A DNA stretch of 64,000 bases from Bacillota bacterium (lineage in GTDB: Bacteria > Bacillota > Clostridia > Lachnospirales > Lachnospiraceae), in the NCBI GenBank assembly GCA_023391695.1, contig JAEWAK010000051.1, positions 1 to 64,000 on the forward strand, written 5' to 3'. The position numbers and the translations under genes are program-made. This document shows positions 54,250-63,335 of the stretch, in pieces. The notes beneath the pieces are model-generated. The model was given only the letters and a program-made list of their open reading frames with translations, made no database searches and was not told the origin of the DNA. Each line of letters starts with the position of its first letter. The first letter of the stretch is position 1.

Positions 54250-54990
54250 TTGAAGAGGAATATAAAAAAGAGAATAATAAGTATCGTAATTTTTATTATA
54301 GGTTTCATTCTGATAATAGCTTTTTTAATTGCGAATAAAATAATAACACTGAACCATCTTTCTGAGAGTGATTAACCTGTTACTGGAATTGATGTTTCAC
54401 ATTATCAGGGTAAAATAAATTGGGACACGATAAAGAGCCAGAATGTGGACTTTGCTTTTATAAAAGCAACAGAAGGAAGCAGCAATGTTGATGAGTATTT
54501 TAAAGCAAATTGGACAAATGCGCAAAATAGTGGATTAGTCATAGGGGCATATCATTTTTTCAGTTTTGACAGCAGCGCTGAAACACAGGCGGAAAATTAT
54601 ATTGCCACGGTAGGTAATCTAAATGGAAAGTTACCTCCTGCAATTGATTTTGAGTATTATGGGGATAAGGAAAAAAGTCCGCCGGATGTTGAAAGTACAT
54701 GAAAAGAACTTCATAATATGCTTACTATATTAGAGGAATATTATGGAGTCAAACCCATAATATACGCAACGCTTAAAACCTATAACAAATATATAAAACA
54801 GGAATTTGATGATTATATGCTTTGGATTAGAAATGTGTATTATTCACCGAATATTGATATGAAAGGTAAGTGGAAATTTTGGCAATATACGGATAAAGCT
54901 GCCCTAAATGGGTACAGCGGAGATGAAAAATATATTGACAGGAATGTATTTAATGGTACGGAGGCTGAATTTCTGCAATTAATCAAATAG
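54250..54990 (+). pseudogene. GH25 lysozyme-like gene with two in-frame stop codons
   Basis: One continuous frame from TTG 54250 (AAAGGATG upstream) to TAG 54990 encodes an N-terminal membrane anchor (about residues 12-35) and a GH25 muramidase domain: GIDVSHYQGKINWD, FAFIKATEGS, VIGAYHFFSF, AIDFEYYGD and FWQYTD. It is interrupted by TAA at 54373 and TGA at 54700. No frameshift is needed, so only two point changes separate it from an intact gene. The TGA lies where Trp (TGG) would fit. Decay, sequencing error or readthrough cannot be told apart from this sequence. Confidence 0.7.
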
Positions 54991-55121
54991 CCTTTTAGCA
55001 TTCCGGAGAGAGGATTACCCTGAATTTTTCAGATTCAGACTCCAAGTGCCGTATTGGAATGGAAAAGGTGAATATAGTGCATAATTAGGTATATCCGGAA
55101 ATACAAATCCTTTATCATACG

Positions 55122-55150
55122 TTGTTCTAATTAAATGCCTGTGGTAAAAT
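55122..55150 (+). promoter_or_regulatory. Promoter of the phosphohexomutase gene
   Basis: TTGTTC at 55122 and TAAAAT at 55145, spaced 17 bases, with a TGTGG extension before the -10. The same arrangement (TTGTTC, 17 bases, TAAAAT, preceded by TGTGG) is at 61691-61719. The TATAGGAA of repeat P3 begins six bases after the -10, about at the transcription start. Confidence 0.6.
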
Positions 55151-55155
55151 ATAAC

Positions 55156-55375
55156 TATAGGAATAAACTTATTGTACTGTCTCGTTCATCTTTAACTCCG
55201 CAAGGCGGAGGAAGGAGGCGTAGCGGTGGCAGAAGCAAGTATGCAGTAGCAAGCATGCTACGTCGACTGACGACAACGCAGCGGATGACAAAATAGGCAG
55301 TGCAGTTTGACTAAAGATGAGTGAGACAGCACAATATGTTCCTATAGTCGAAAGCACGGCGGTAAAAAGCAATGT
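55156..55375 (+). repeat. Family P hairpin interrupted by a second palindromic element
   Basis: TATAGGAATAAACTTATTGT on the left and ACAATATGTTCCTATA on the right form the P-family outer hairpin; GTCGAAAGCACGGCGG follows as in copy 2. Inside it, at 55179-55328, is a separate element with ends TGTCTCGTTCATCTTTA and TAAAGATGAGTGAGACA, which match as inverted repeats at 15 of 17 positions. The whole forms most of the leader upstream of the phosphohexomutase. The rest of the 54991-55448 gap (54991-55121) shows nothing recognisable. Confidence 0.7.
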
Positions 55376-55448
55376 ATGGAAATCAGAGTATAAGGAAGGA
55401 GATGTAATTCAGCACTATAAACAGTGTATTAGAATTATATATATTACT

Positions 55449-57176
55449 ATGAATGATTATAGAAAAGAATATCAAAAATGGCTACAAACGGAAAGCCTTG
55501 ATTCGGACTTGAAAAAAGAACTTGAAAATATGAAAGACATTGAAGCTGAGATCAAGGACCGGTTTTATTGTGATTTGTCCTTTGGAACGGCCGGGTTACG
55601 TGGAATACTTGGTGCCGGCACCAACCGTATGAACAGATACGTGGTGGGAAGGGCTACCAGGGCATTGGGTAAAGTAATGCAGAAACAAGGTGAGGAATTT
55701 GCGGCTAAAGGGGTAGCCATTGCTCATGACTGCCGTATTATGTCCCCGGAATTTGCCGAAATGTGCGCCCTGATTTTATGCAGCATGGGAATTAAGGTTT
55801 ATTTATTTGACTCCTTAAGGCCGACTCCGGAATTATCCTATGCGGTCAGATATTACGGGTGTGGGGCAGGTATTAATATTACGGCCAGCCACAATCCTAA
55901 AATTTATAACGGATATAAAGTATACTGGGAAGAAGGTTCCCAGATAAAATCAGGCATTGCAGACCAGATTTTAGAAGAGATTTCTAAAATGGATCTTTTT
56001 GAAACTTATACCCTGCCAGGCAGACCCGAAGCCGAAGAACTTGGACTTCTGATTATAATTAATCAAGAAGTAGATGAGAGCTTTTATGATAAAACCATGT
56101 CGGTTTCCCTAAGGGAAGAAGACGTGGATAAAAATATCGGTATTGTATATACTCCCTTGAACGGTGCCGGTAATATCCCTGTCCGTACGGTTCTGAAACG
56201 GATGGGATATACCAATGTCCATGTTGTAAAAGAACAGGAGAGTCCGGATGGGACATTTCCAACCATTGATTATCCCAATCCGGAAGATCATGCGGCCTTT
56301 GCCCTGAGTGAAAAGCTCGGACTGGAAGTCAGTGCGGATGTCCTGATCGCAACAGACCCGGATTGTGACCGGCTTGCGGTAGAGGTTATCCATAAGGGCA
56401 AAATCGAAGCTTTAAACGGAAATCAGGTTGGTGTATTAATTATCAACTATTTGCTGATGTCTATGAGAGAAAAAGGAAAGCTGCCCAAGGATGCAGCCAT
56501 GGTCAAATCCATTGTGACCGGTGAAATGGGAACTGCAATTGCAGAAGCCTATGGGGTCAGAATGTTCAATGTATTGACCGGTTTTAAGAATATCTGCGCC
56601 CTGCCCAATGAATGGGATAAAACAAAGGAGTATACGTATATCTTTGGCTATGAAGAAAGTATCGGATATAATATTGGATGTTATTTACGTGATAAAGACG
56701 GTGTATCTGCCACGCTGATTCTTGCTGAAATGGCCGGTTACTATAAAAAACTTGGCAAGACATTAATTGATGCCTTGAACGAGCTGTATGAAAAATATGG
56801 CTATTACCGCGAAAATACAATATCCATTGTTCTGGAAGGTATTGAAGGCCAGGAAAGAATACAGAGAATGATGAAAGAGTACCGTACGGACTATCCCGAT
56901 TTCATCGGCAGTTCTAAGCTTGTTAAAATAACAGATTATACGGTTTCGGAAGAACGGAATGTATTGACCGGTGAAAAGAACAGCATTGATATAGAAAAAA
57001 CCGATGCGGTCAGGTTCCAATATAATGATAAATGCTGGTATACCTTAAGGCCGTCGGGAACAGAACCGAAAATAAAATTATATATTTATACAAAGGCTGA
57101 TAATCAGGAACAGGCAGACGCTAAGTTAAAAGAGATTGAGAATACGGTTTTAGGTATTCTGAATAATATTAAATAG
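55449..57176 (+). CDS. Phospho-sugar mutase (phosphoglucomutase/phosphomannomutase)
   Basis: Alpha-D-phosphohexomutase of the 570-580 residue Firmicutes PgcA type, interconverting glucose 6- and 1-phosphate. FGTAGLRG near residue 45, the phosphoserine loop TASHNPKIYNGYK near 141, the magnesium loop DPDCDR near 305, the sugar loop GYEESIGY near 400 and the phosphate-binding RPSGTEPKIK near the C-terminus are all present. The start at 55449 (MNDYRKEYQKW) is chosen from homology; no strong ribosome site is seen, and the frame stays open upstream to 55317 through repeat sequence. Confidence 0.93.
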   Translation: MNDYRKEYQKWLQTESLDSDLKKELENMKDIEAEIKDRFYCDLSFGTAGLRGILGAGTNRMNRYVVGRATRALGKVMQKQGEEFAAKGVAIAHDCRIMSPEFAEMCALILCSMGIKVYLFDSLRPTPELSYAVRYYGCGAGINITASHNPKIYNGYKVYWEEGSQIKSGIADQILEEISKMDLFETYTLPGRPEAEELGLLIIINQEVDESFYDKTMSVSLREEDVDKNIGIVYTPLNGAGNIPVRTVLKRMGYTNVHVVKEQESPDGTFPTIDYPNPEDHAAFALSEKLGLEVSADVLIATDPDCDRLAVEVIHKGKIEALNGNQVGVLIINYLLMSMREKGKLPKDAAMVKSIVTGEMGTAIAEAYGVRMFNVLTGFKNICALPNEWDKTKEYTYIFGYEESIGYNIGCYLRDKDGVSATLILAEMAGYYKKLGKTLIDALNELYEKYGYYRENTISIVLEGIEGQERIQRMMKEYRTDYPDFIGSSKLVKITDYTVSEERNVLTGEKNSIDIEKTDAVRFQYNDKCWYTLRPSGTEPKIKLYIYTKADNQEQADAKLKEIENTVLGILNNIK

Positions 57177-57206
57177 AACATGAAAGAGTCTGACTTGTCG
57201 GTACAC

Positions 57207-57342
57207 CAGAGTGTGTTTGAAAAATGCTTGTACCGGACTGGATGTTCCACTTTGCGGCATGCTGCGTTCCCAAAATTGTGACGTAGCATGCCGCAAAGTG
57301 GAGCATTCAGAACAGTGAAATGATTTTTCAAACACGCTCTGG
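57207..57342 (-). repeat. MITE-like palindromic repeat (family X, copy 3)
   Basis: The 19-bp ends CCAGAGTGTGTTTGAAAAA and TTTTTCAAACACGCTCTGG are inverted repeats with one mismatch. Inside, CCACTTTGCGGCATGCTGCG and CGTAGCATGCCGCAAAGTGG form a second near-perfect stem. The 136-bp element could fold into one long hairpin. It has no reading frame. It may also serve as the phosphohexomutase terminator. Confidence 0.85.
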
Positions 57343-57400
57343 CGCTGATGCGTTGTCACTTTAATAACAATGTCCCAAAGAATATTATCCTTTTGCGCGT

Positions 57401-57712
57401 TCATACGCAGCTTCCCGAAAGGGTATTCCCTATTCCCGAATAGACGTAATTTCCTGTGGCATAAAGAACAGTAAGCAGCAGCTCTTTACTTGAACTGACA
57501 TGGGGCTTCAAGACCCTTTCAAACTCAGAAGTCAGGGATGGCAGTGGTTTTACCTGGCCGTTTCTGTCCTGAACAGCATGTCTGTAATACCCATCGCCAT
57601 TTTCAGCCGCTCCATTAAGGATGCCCGGCAAGCTTTCCGTTAATTCTTTATGCCGTTCCAATAACTGTCCTTTGTTTCCGATTTGGAAGGAAGCAGAGTG
57701 CTCAGTCTTATA
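57401..57712 (-). pseudogene. Gene remnant, family not recognised
   Basis: The minus strand has a frame of about 100 codons with protein-like composition (ESLPGILNGAAENGDGYYRH, then FERVLKPHVSSSKELLLTVL). It lacks a credible start and is preceded by stops. Further right (57713-57860) short protein-like pieces occur in other frames, as expected of a decayed gene. No ribosome site is visible. I cannot assign a family. Confidence 0.3.
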
Positions 57713-57861
57713 TCAATATCTTCAGGATATCATCTTTTATCTCAGAAATTTCTTACTTCATTTCAAAGGCCTTCTCCATTTTCATATCCATGAGTCAATT
57801 CCAGCAGATTGGTAAGTACCAGTGCAATATTACGCTTGGTTTATCTGGGTGTATCTGAATA

Positions 57862-57925
57862 CTCATTGCACTGTTCTGAAAGCTCCATTTTACGGCATGC
57901 CGCGTTGTGATTTTGGAAAACGCAG
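57862..57925 (-). repeat. Degenerate half copy of the MITE-like repeat (family X, copy 4)
   Basis: TCATTGCACTGTTCTGAAAG and TACGGCATGCCGCGTT follow the order of the left half of copy 1 and the reverse complement of copy 3. The other half is not recognisable. With copy 3 and the gene remnant it accounts for much of the 896-base gap 57177-58072; 57926-58060 is AT-rich leader sequence for the next gene. Confidence 0.5.
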
Positions 57926-58072
57926 ATTTATGCTAAGTTTCAGTTTTGAAAAGTAATATATTTAAAGAAAAATTACCATATCAATAAATAATCCAAAAAG
58001 CTAAAATAGTAATTGGTAAAATAAGGTTCCTTAAAACTGAAAATTTTATTTAGGAAGGGATGGTATTAATTT

Positions 58073-61000
58073 ATGGGGAAATTAACACAAAAAATAACAA
58101 TGGTTGCAGCATTATCCGTTATGCTGCTTCAGACGGTTTTTACACCGGTGCAGCCAATTTCTGCGAGATCAGAAGCAGCGGCAGATATTTTTACGGACTA
58201 TCTGCCGGAAATAACAGAGGTGACCGATGCAGAAAGCGGTTTTACGCATCCGGGTGTGGGGCTTACTAAAGAACTCCTGGAAAACGTCAGGGCAAAGGTG
58301 CGGGCAGGGGCAGAGCCATGGAACAGCTATTTTAATGCAATGCTTAAATCATCTGCGGCTTCAGCAAGTATTACCTCCAGTAATGAAAACAGTTCAGATC
58401 CGTCGGTACCCGGTACCTATGCCTTTAACAGCCAGGGTGTTCAGTCTAAATTCATAGCAGACGGGTTAAAAGCCTATACCCAGGCACTTTTATATTATAT
58501 AACCGGTAATGAGATCTATCGCAGCAATGCAATGCATATCATACGTATCTGGTCCCAGATGGATCCGGACCAGTATGCGTACTATACGGATGCCTGTATC
58601 CATTCGGGAATACCTCTTAACCGGATGGTAACGGCAGCTGAGATATTAAGGTATACCGGCTGTCAGACCGAGTCACTGGAATGGACGGATAAAGATACGG
58701 CTGATTTTACGGCTAATTTGATTACACCGGTAATCGATACCTTCCAGCATGATCAGAATCATTTTATGAACCAGCATACCTACCCTTTGCTGGGAGCTAT
58801 GGCGGGATATATTTTTACAAATAATCTAAGCAGGTATGAGGAAGCGGTGGAATGGTTTACCGTTAACTCCACTGCCGCCGACCAGGGATTTAACGGTTCG
58901 GTAAAACAATTATTCCGCCTAGTCGATAGAGAGGCGGAAATCGGTAAGAATGTTTCGGAAGGAACGGAAGTGGAAGGACATGTTCAGCAGGTGGAAATGG
59001 GCAGGGATCAGGCCCATGGAGGCGGTGACCTGACGAATTCTGTCATCATAGCCCGTATGCTTTTGGCACAGGGAACCAGGGTGGATCAGGCGGATGGGTG
59101 TGTATCTGCGGATCCTGATGCGGCAGGGCCCTATGAGTTTTTAAATAACCGGATCTTAGAGGCTGCCGATTACTTCTGGCAGTACATGCTGGGTTATGAT
59201 ACCCCATGGACTAAGGTGGCCTATTCCATCGCTTCGGACGGAACAGTCAGGGATACATATAATTATATTTCTCCTTCTTACAGGGGAAGATTCAATACGG
59301 CTAATTTCTGGGATTTATACTCCTATTATACCTATGTAAAAGGAGAAAAGGTATCCGAAATTGCTCCTTATTATTATGAAGCATTTACGAAAAAGCTTCC
59401 ATCCAATTTCTACTACGGCGGGTCTTTAAATATTAACTGGAATAATGTGGACGGAGGCGGGGATTTCTGGTTATACTTACCGGAAGCAGCGAAAGAAGAT
59501 GCGGAGGTCTTTCTGCCAAAAGAACAGACCAGTTCCTATCTGATCGAGATAGAAGACCGCTATACTGCCTTTGATGAGAATACCGATACGGATACGGATG
59601 CAGGCGGAGTTTCCTATGTCAGATTTCATGCTTCGGAGGACGGAAGTAAGATAGCACTCTTAAATGCCTCCACCGGTAACAAAACAATTGGTTTTAGGGT
59701 TAGGACCAATGGGACTGCCAAGTTAAAAATGAGTCCCGGAATCAATGACAGTCTGGTAATTCCGGACACAAAGGGAGAATGGCGTTATATTACCTATACC
59801 ATGGGCAGTCTTCAATTCCTGGGAGACATCCTTTATTTGACCGTAACGGGAGACGGTACGACGGTTGACCTGGATCATCTCAATGTAAATGCGGGTACCC
59901 TCCTTACGGCGCCTGTTTTTACCTCGGGAAATTCGGACCAGGATCTGGTTACTTATGCAGGAGCACCTTTAAAATTGGATTTTTCTGCCACAGATGCCGG
60001 TACAGCGGATGTTTTAAACTATGAAAGCGCTGTATTACCTGAAACAGCCGAACTGGATACCGGTACCGGTGAGTTTCACTGGGTGCCTGCCCGGGAAGGG
60101 ACCTATTCTTTTGTTGTATCCGCTTCGGACGGAACTGCGGTAACGGCAAAAAACATCAGGATTACCGTAGCAGGAGACCGTATTTTGGCGGTGGAGGCTG
60201 CCGCCTCGCCCTATGATCCGGACGAAGTTTATGTGGAGGCTTCCCTTAAGAACTATTTAACGGAGTATCAGGAAACGGCAGCCATGCTAGAGAGCGGGAC
60301 GGATGAAATTTTCTCCAGACAGCTCCAAAGCTTATGTGATGCGGCGGACAATCTTGAACCGGTTACCCCTTTGTTAGGTGATGGCAGTTTTGATTATCAC
60401 AATGTTGTCCACTCTTCCACCTTTGGTACCTCTATCGTTAATATGGCAGACGATAATCCTGGTACCGGTGTTTCTTACGGTCTTGCGCCGAATAAATACC
60501 ATATTATCGATTTCGGGCCGGATTATAAGGTTTCAGCCGCAGCCTTTGGATTTCAAAGTAATATTTTTGCGGATCGTCTTGCGGGATCGGCTGTATTCGG
60601 TTCGGATGACGGAAACAACTGGACACGGCTGACACCGGGCTTGACGGCATTTACGCAGGAATTTCAGACCCTTGCCGTTGACAGCGAATTTCAGAATTCC
60701 AGGTTTCGGTTTTTGAAAATACAAATGCTATATAATTACCCGGATATAATTCATAATACCGTACAGAACCTGTTTGAAATGACGGAATTCAGAATTTACG
60801 GAAAACGCTATGAAACAGGCAACAAGATTGAAAGTGTATCAATCGGTTCCGATCAGAGCGTGAATGGAAAGATCTCCCTGGGGGATACGGTCAGGTTAGC
60901 GGTCAGAGCCAAAGAAGCTATACAAAATGTTAAGGTAAAAATTCAGGGATTGGATACGGCAGTCAGTACGGAAGATAATATTAACTGGGTTGCCGAGGCA

Positions 61001-61576
61001 GCCCTTAAAGATGTGGACACGGGAACCGTGACATTTACCCTGGATTATCGGAAAAGTGACGGAAGTGACGGCGATACGCTGTGTTTGACTACGGATGGTT
61101 CCGGCCTGTTTCTGGTTGACGGATCGAAATTCCTGGATGTTAATTTACTGGCGGATGTTACGGCTTCTGATAAACAATGGCCGGGTAACGGTTTACCGGC
61201 GGATAAGGTGGGGTATCTGCTCTTTGACGGAGATGTTACCACTTTCGGTGATTTGAATACATCAACGGGTTCTTATTATACCGTGGATTTCGGTGAAGGG
61301 GCATCCGTTAATCTAAGCGAAATTTTATTGATGCCGAGAACGTCTAATCCTTCCAGAATGAACGGACTGATCATCCAGGGTTCCAATGATAACTCCGCCT
61401 GGAAGGATATTACGGGCAAGGTAACGGGAGCGGCGGCTGAAACCTGGTATGACATTACCGGTACAGATATACTGGATCATAATGCTTACCGTTATTTTAG
61501 AATTTATAACGCTTCTGCCTGGAACGGTAATGTAGCCGAGGTGGAATTCTATGGAGATATTTACACCGGGTTATAA
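58073..61576 (+). CDS. Secreted multidomain alginate-lyase-family protein with carbohydrate-binding domains
   Basis: 1167 residues. The signal peptide is about 1-31 (cleavage near PISA). An alpha-toroid alginate-lyase-like domain (about 60-440) contains NHFMNQHTYPLLGAMAGY and a GRDQAHGGGDL segment, both typical of the family. A beta-sandwich module follows (about 505-625), then a putative-Ig/cadherin-like domain (about 640-710), then two F5/8 type C (discoidin, CBM32-like) modules at about 780-935 and 1045-1165. There is no sortase or S-layer anchor. It probably acts on a uronate-containing or other plant polysaccharide; alginate itself is only the family name. The YesN/YesM pair downstream may regulate it. 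Confidence 0.85.
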   Translation: MGKLTQKITMVAALSVMLLQTVFTPVQPISARSEAAADIFTDYLPEITEVTDAESGFTHPGVGLTKELLENVRAKVRAGAEPWNSYFNAMLKSSAASASITSSNENSSDPSVPGTYAFNSQGVQSKFIADGLKAYTQALLYYITGNEIYRSNAMHIIRIWSQMDPDQYAYYTDACIHSGIPLNRMVTAAEILRYTGCQTESLEWTDKDTADFTANLITPVIDTFQHDQNHFMNQHTYPLLGAMAGYIFTNNLSRYEEAVEWFTVNSTAADQGFNGSVKQLFRLVDREAEIGKNVSEGTEVEGHVQQVEMGRDQAHGGGDLTNSVIIARMLLAQGTRVDQADGCVSADPDAAGPYEFLNNRILEAADYFWQYMLGYDTPWTKVAYSIASDGTVRDTYNYISPSYRGRFNTANFWDLYSYYTYVKGEKVSEIAPYYYEAFTKKLPSNFYYGGSLNINWNNVDGGGDFWLYLPEAAKEDAEVFLPKEQTSSYLIEIEDRYTAFDENTDTDTDAGGVSYVRFHASEDGSKIALLNASTGNKTIGFRVRTNGTAKLKMSPGINDSLVIPDTKGEWRYITYTMGSLQFLGDILYLTVTGDGTTVDLDHLNVNAGTLLTAPVFTSGNSDQDLVTYAGAPLKLDFSATDAGTADVLNYESAVLPETAELDTGTGEFHWVPAREGTYSFVVSASDGTAVTAKNIRITVAGDRILAVEAAASPYDPDEVYVEASLKNYLTEYQETAAMLESGTDEIFSRQLQSLCDAADNLEPVTPLLGDGSFDYHNVVHSSTFGTSIVNMADDNPGTGVSYGLAPNKYHIIDFGPDYKVSAAAFGFQSNIFADRLAGSAVFGSDDGNNWTRLTPGLTAFTQEFQTLAVDSEFQNSRFRFLKIQMLYNYPDIIHNTVQNLFEMTEFRIYGKRYETGNKIESVSIGSDQSVNGKISLGDTVRLAVRAKEAIQNVKVKIQGLDTAVSTEDNINWVAEAALKDVDTGTVTFTLDYRKSDGSDGDTLCLTTDGSGLFLVDGSKFLDVNLLADVTASDKQWPGNGLPADKVGYLLFDGDVTTFGDLNTSTGSYYTVDFGEGASVNLSEILLMPRTSNPSRMNGLIIQGSNDNSAWKDITGKVTGAAAETWYDITGTDILDHNAYRYFRIYNASAWNGNVAEVEFYGDIYTGL

Positions 61577-61597
61577 TTTTAAAGGATAGAGATATTT

Positions 61598-61653
61598 TAA
61601 AGGGACTGTCCCATAATAGCTGAAATATGCTCCTATTATGCGGCAGCCCCTTG
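61598..61653 (+). terminator. Terminator after the secreted lyase gene
   Basis: AAGGGACTGTCCCATAATAG pairs with CTATTATGCGGCAGCCCCTT with a few mismatches. It lies 22 bases after the stop codon. Confidence 0.7.
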
Positions 61654-61690
61654 TTACGGTCCTGAATAGCGGAATATTCCTATGCGCACG

Positions 61691-61719
61691 TTGTTCCAGT
61701 ACAAAACATGTGGTAAAAT
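61691..61719 (+). promoter_or_regulatory. Promoter of the second YesN/YesM operon
   Basis: TTGTTC at 61691 and TAAAAT at 61714, spaced 17 bases, preceded by TGTGG. Downstream CATATGGAAC resembles the TATAGGAAC start of family P repeats. Confidence 0.55.
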
Positions 61720-61820
61720 AAACCATATGGAACGAATGGAAACCAATAGTAAACAGGCAGCGAAGAGTAGAAACATAATTTCTCATTTATCTGCTCTCCA
61801 GAAAGAAAAGGGGATGAATC

Positions 61821-63335
61821 ATGAAATTATTAATTGTTGATGATGAGGATTATACAAGAGAAGGCCTGGCAGAAAGCATTCAGTGGAAAGAGTTTGGAAT
61901 TGAAGAGGTTATGCAGGCCAGGGATGGCAAAGCAGGTCTTAATCTGGCAAAGTGGTTCAGACCGGATATTGTTATATCTGATATTAAAATGCCAAAACTA
62001 AATGGAATTGAATTTGCTAAGGAATTAGTTAAAGTAAATCCGGCGGCCAAGATTATTTTTATGAGTGGATATTTAGAGACCGATTATCTCAAAAGTGCCA
62101 TCCAATTATCGGCAGTTGATTATATAGAGAAACCCATAGACTTGCCGGCACTGAAGGCAGCGGTAAAAAAGTCGGCGGCGGATATTAAAGAAAAACTTCA
62201 TGTCCGGATGCTTTCAGCAGACAGAAAAGAATTACAGCAGCAAAAACTGGCAAATGCATTGGTATGCAAGGAAAATGACAGAGAAATGCTGCTTAATCTT
62301 TGCACGGAAATTGATTTTCCAACAAAACAAAATTATGTCTGTTTGGTTCTGTGGGCTAAGGAGATGGGGGTAAATTCAGAAGCGGTGCGGAATGACTTAT
62401 TAGGTTTTATAGGAAGTAACAAATTAAAAGCTTTATGCAATTATCTGGGGGAAGGAAAATATTTGGTTATCCTGGCTTTTCCTAAAAAATATAGCTCACA
62501 GCTCCCGCTATTATACAGGAAAATGACCGGGCATTTCCCGGGACTGATTCTTGGTATAGGCTTTGAAGCCATGGACATTATGAATATTTACAACAGTTAT
62601 CAAACGGCACTGCTGGCTATAAACTGTGCTTTTTATGAGGAAAAGGAGCGGGTATTTACGGTAGATGAGGAGGTTATGTGCCGGCAGGGTGTGGAGCCTG
62701 GGATTTACGGAGAATTCATAAGGATCCTTAACCAGGAGTCTTTCAGGCTGAAAAGCTGGTGTGAGACCTTATTTGCGGATTTAAGAAAACGGAAATATTA
62801 TCGGAAAGAAAATATACAGACTTTGCTGGCATCCTTTGTGACAGCAATGATCAATCAGCATGCAGATTTGCTTGACGGAATGGACGGGATTTATTCCACA
62901 GAAGATATGGAACAAAGGATGAGCCGTTACATGACATTAACAGAAATTCAGGAATTTATGACGGACCTGGTTAACAAGCTGGAAGCAAAGCAGGAAAGTC
63001 AATCGAAGTACAGCAGGATTACCCGCGGAGTGATTGATTTTATTGCGGTGCATTTCAGGGAATCCGATTTAAGCGTATCACAGATAGCGGAATATTTCCA
63101 CTTTTCTTCTACTTATCTCAATGTACTATTTAAACAGGAAACCCGGGTTACTTTAAAACAGTACTTAAGTGATTACCGGATCGGAAAAGCAAAAAAAATG
63201 CTGGAAAATGATTATTACAAAATAACGGAAATCTCGGAATTATGCGGATATGCCAATGCAAATTACTTTGCCAAGGTATTTAAGGAAGTTACCGACTTAA
63301 CACCATTGGAATACAGAAAGCGGAAAACGGAATGA
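61821..63335 (+). CDS. YesN-type response regulator, AraC family
   Basis: 504 residues. Receiver domain with D7/D8, phosphoacceptor Asp54 (VISDIKMPKLNG), Ser near 82 (FMSGY) and Lys near 104 (IEKPID). A helical linker of about 270 residues is followed by a C-terminal AraC domain (about 400-504) with SDLSVSQIAEYFHFSSTYLN and CGYANANYFAKVFKE. AAGGGG lies eight bases before ATG. The stop overlaps the start of the kinase gene. It is placed directly after the secreted lyase, its likely target by position. Confidence 0.93.
   Translation: MKLLIVDDEDYTREGLAESIQWKEFGIEEVMQARDGKAGLNLAKWFRPDIVISDIKMPKLNGIEFAKELVKVNPAAKIIFMSGYLETDYLKSAIQLSAVDYIEKPIDLPALKAAVKKSAADIKEKLHVRMLSADRKELQQQKLANALVCKENDREMLLNLCTEIDFPTKQNYVCLVLWAKEMGVNSEAVRNDLLGFIGSNKLKALCNYLGEGKYLVILAFPKKYSSQLPLLYRKMTGHFPGLILGIGFEAMDIMNIYNSYQTALLAINCAFYEEKERVFTVDEEVMCRQGVEPGIYGEFIRILNQESFRLKSWCETLFADLRKRKYYRKENIQTLLASFVTAMINQHADLLDGMDGIYSTEDMEQRMSRYMTLTEIQEFMTDLVNKLEAKQESQSKYSRITRGVIDFIAVHFRESDLSVSQIAEYFHFSSTYLNVLFKQETRVTLKQYLSDYRIGKAKKMLENDYYKITEISELCGYANANYFAKVFKEVTDLTPLEYRKRKTE

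Noticed and set aside
57401..57712. Intact small gene on the minus strand
   Set aside because: It has no credible start or ribosome site and is preceded by stops with protein-like scraps in other frames, so it is listed as a remnant.
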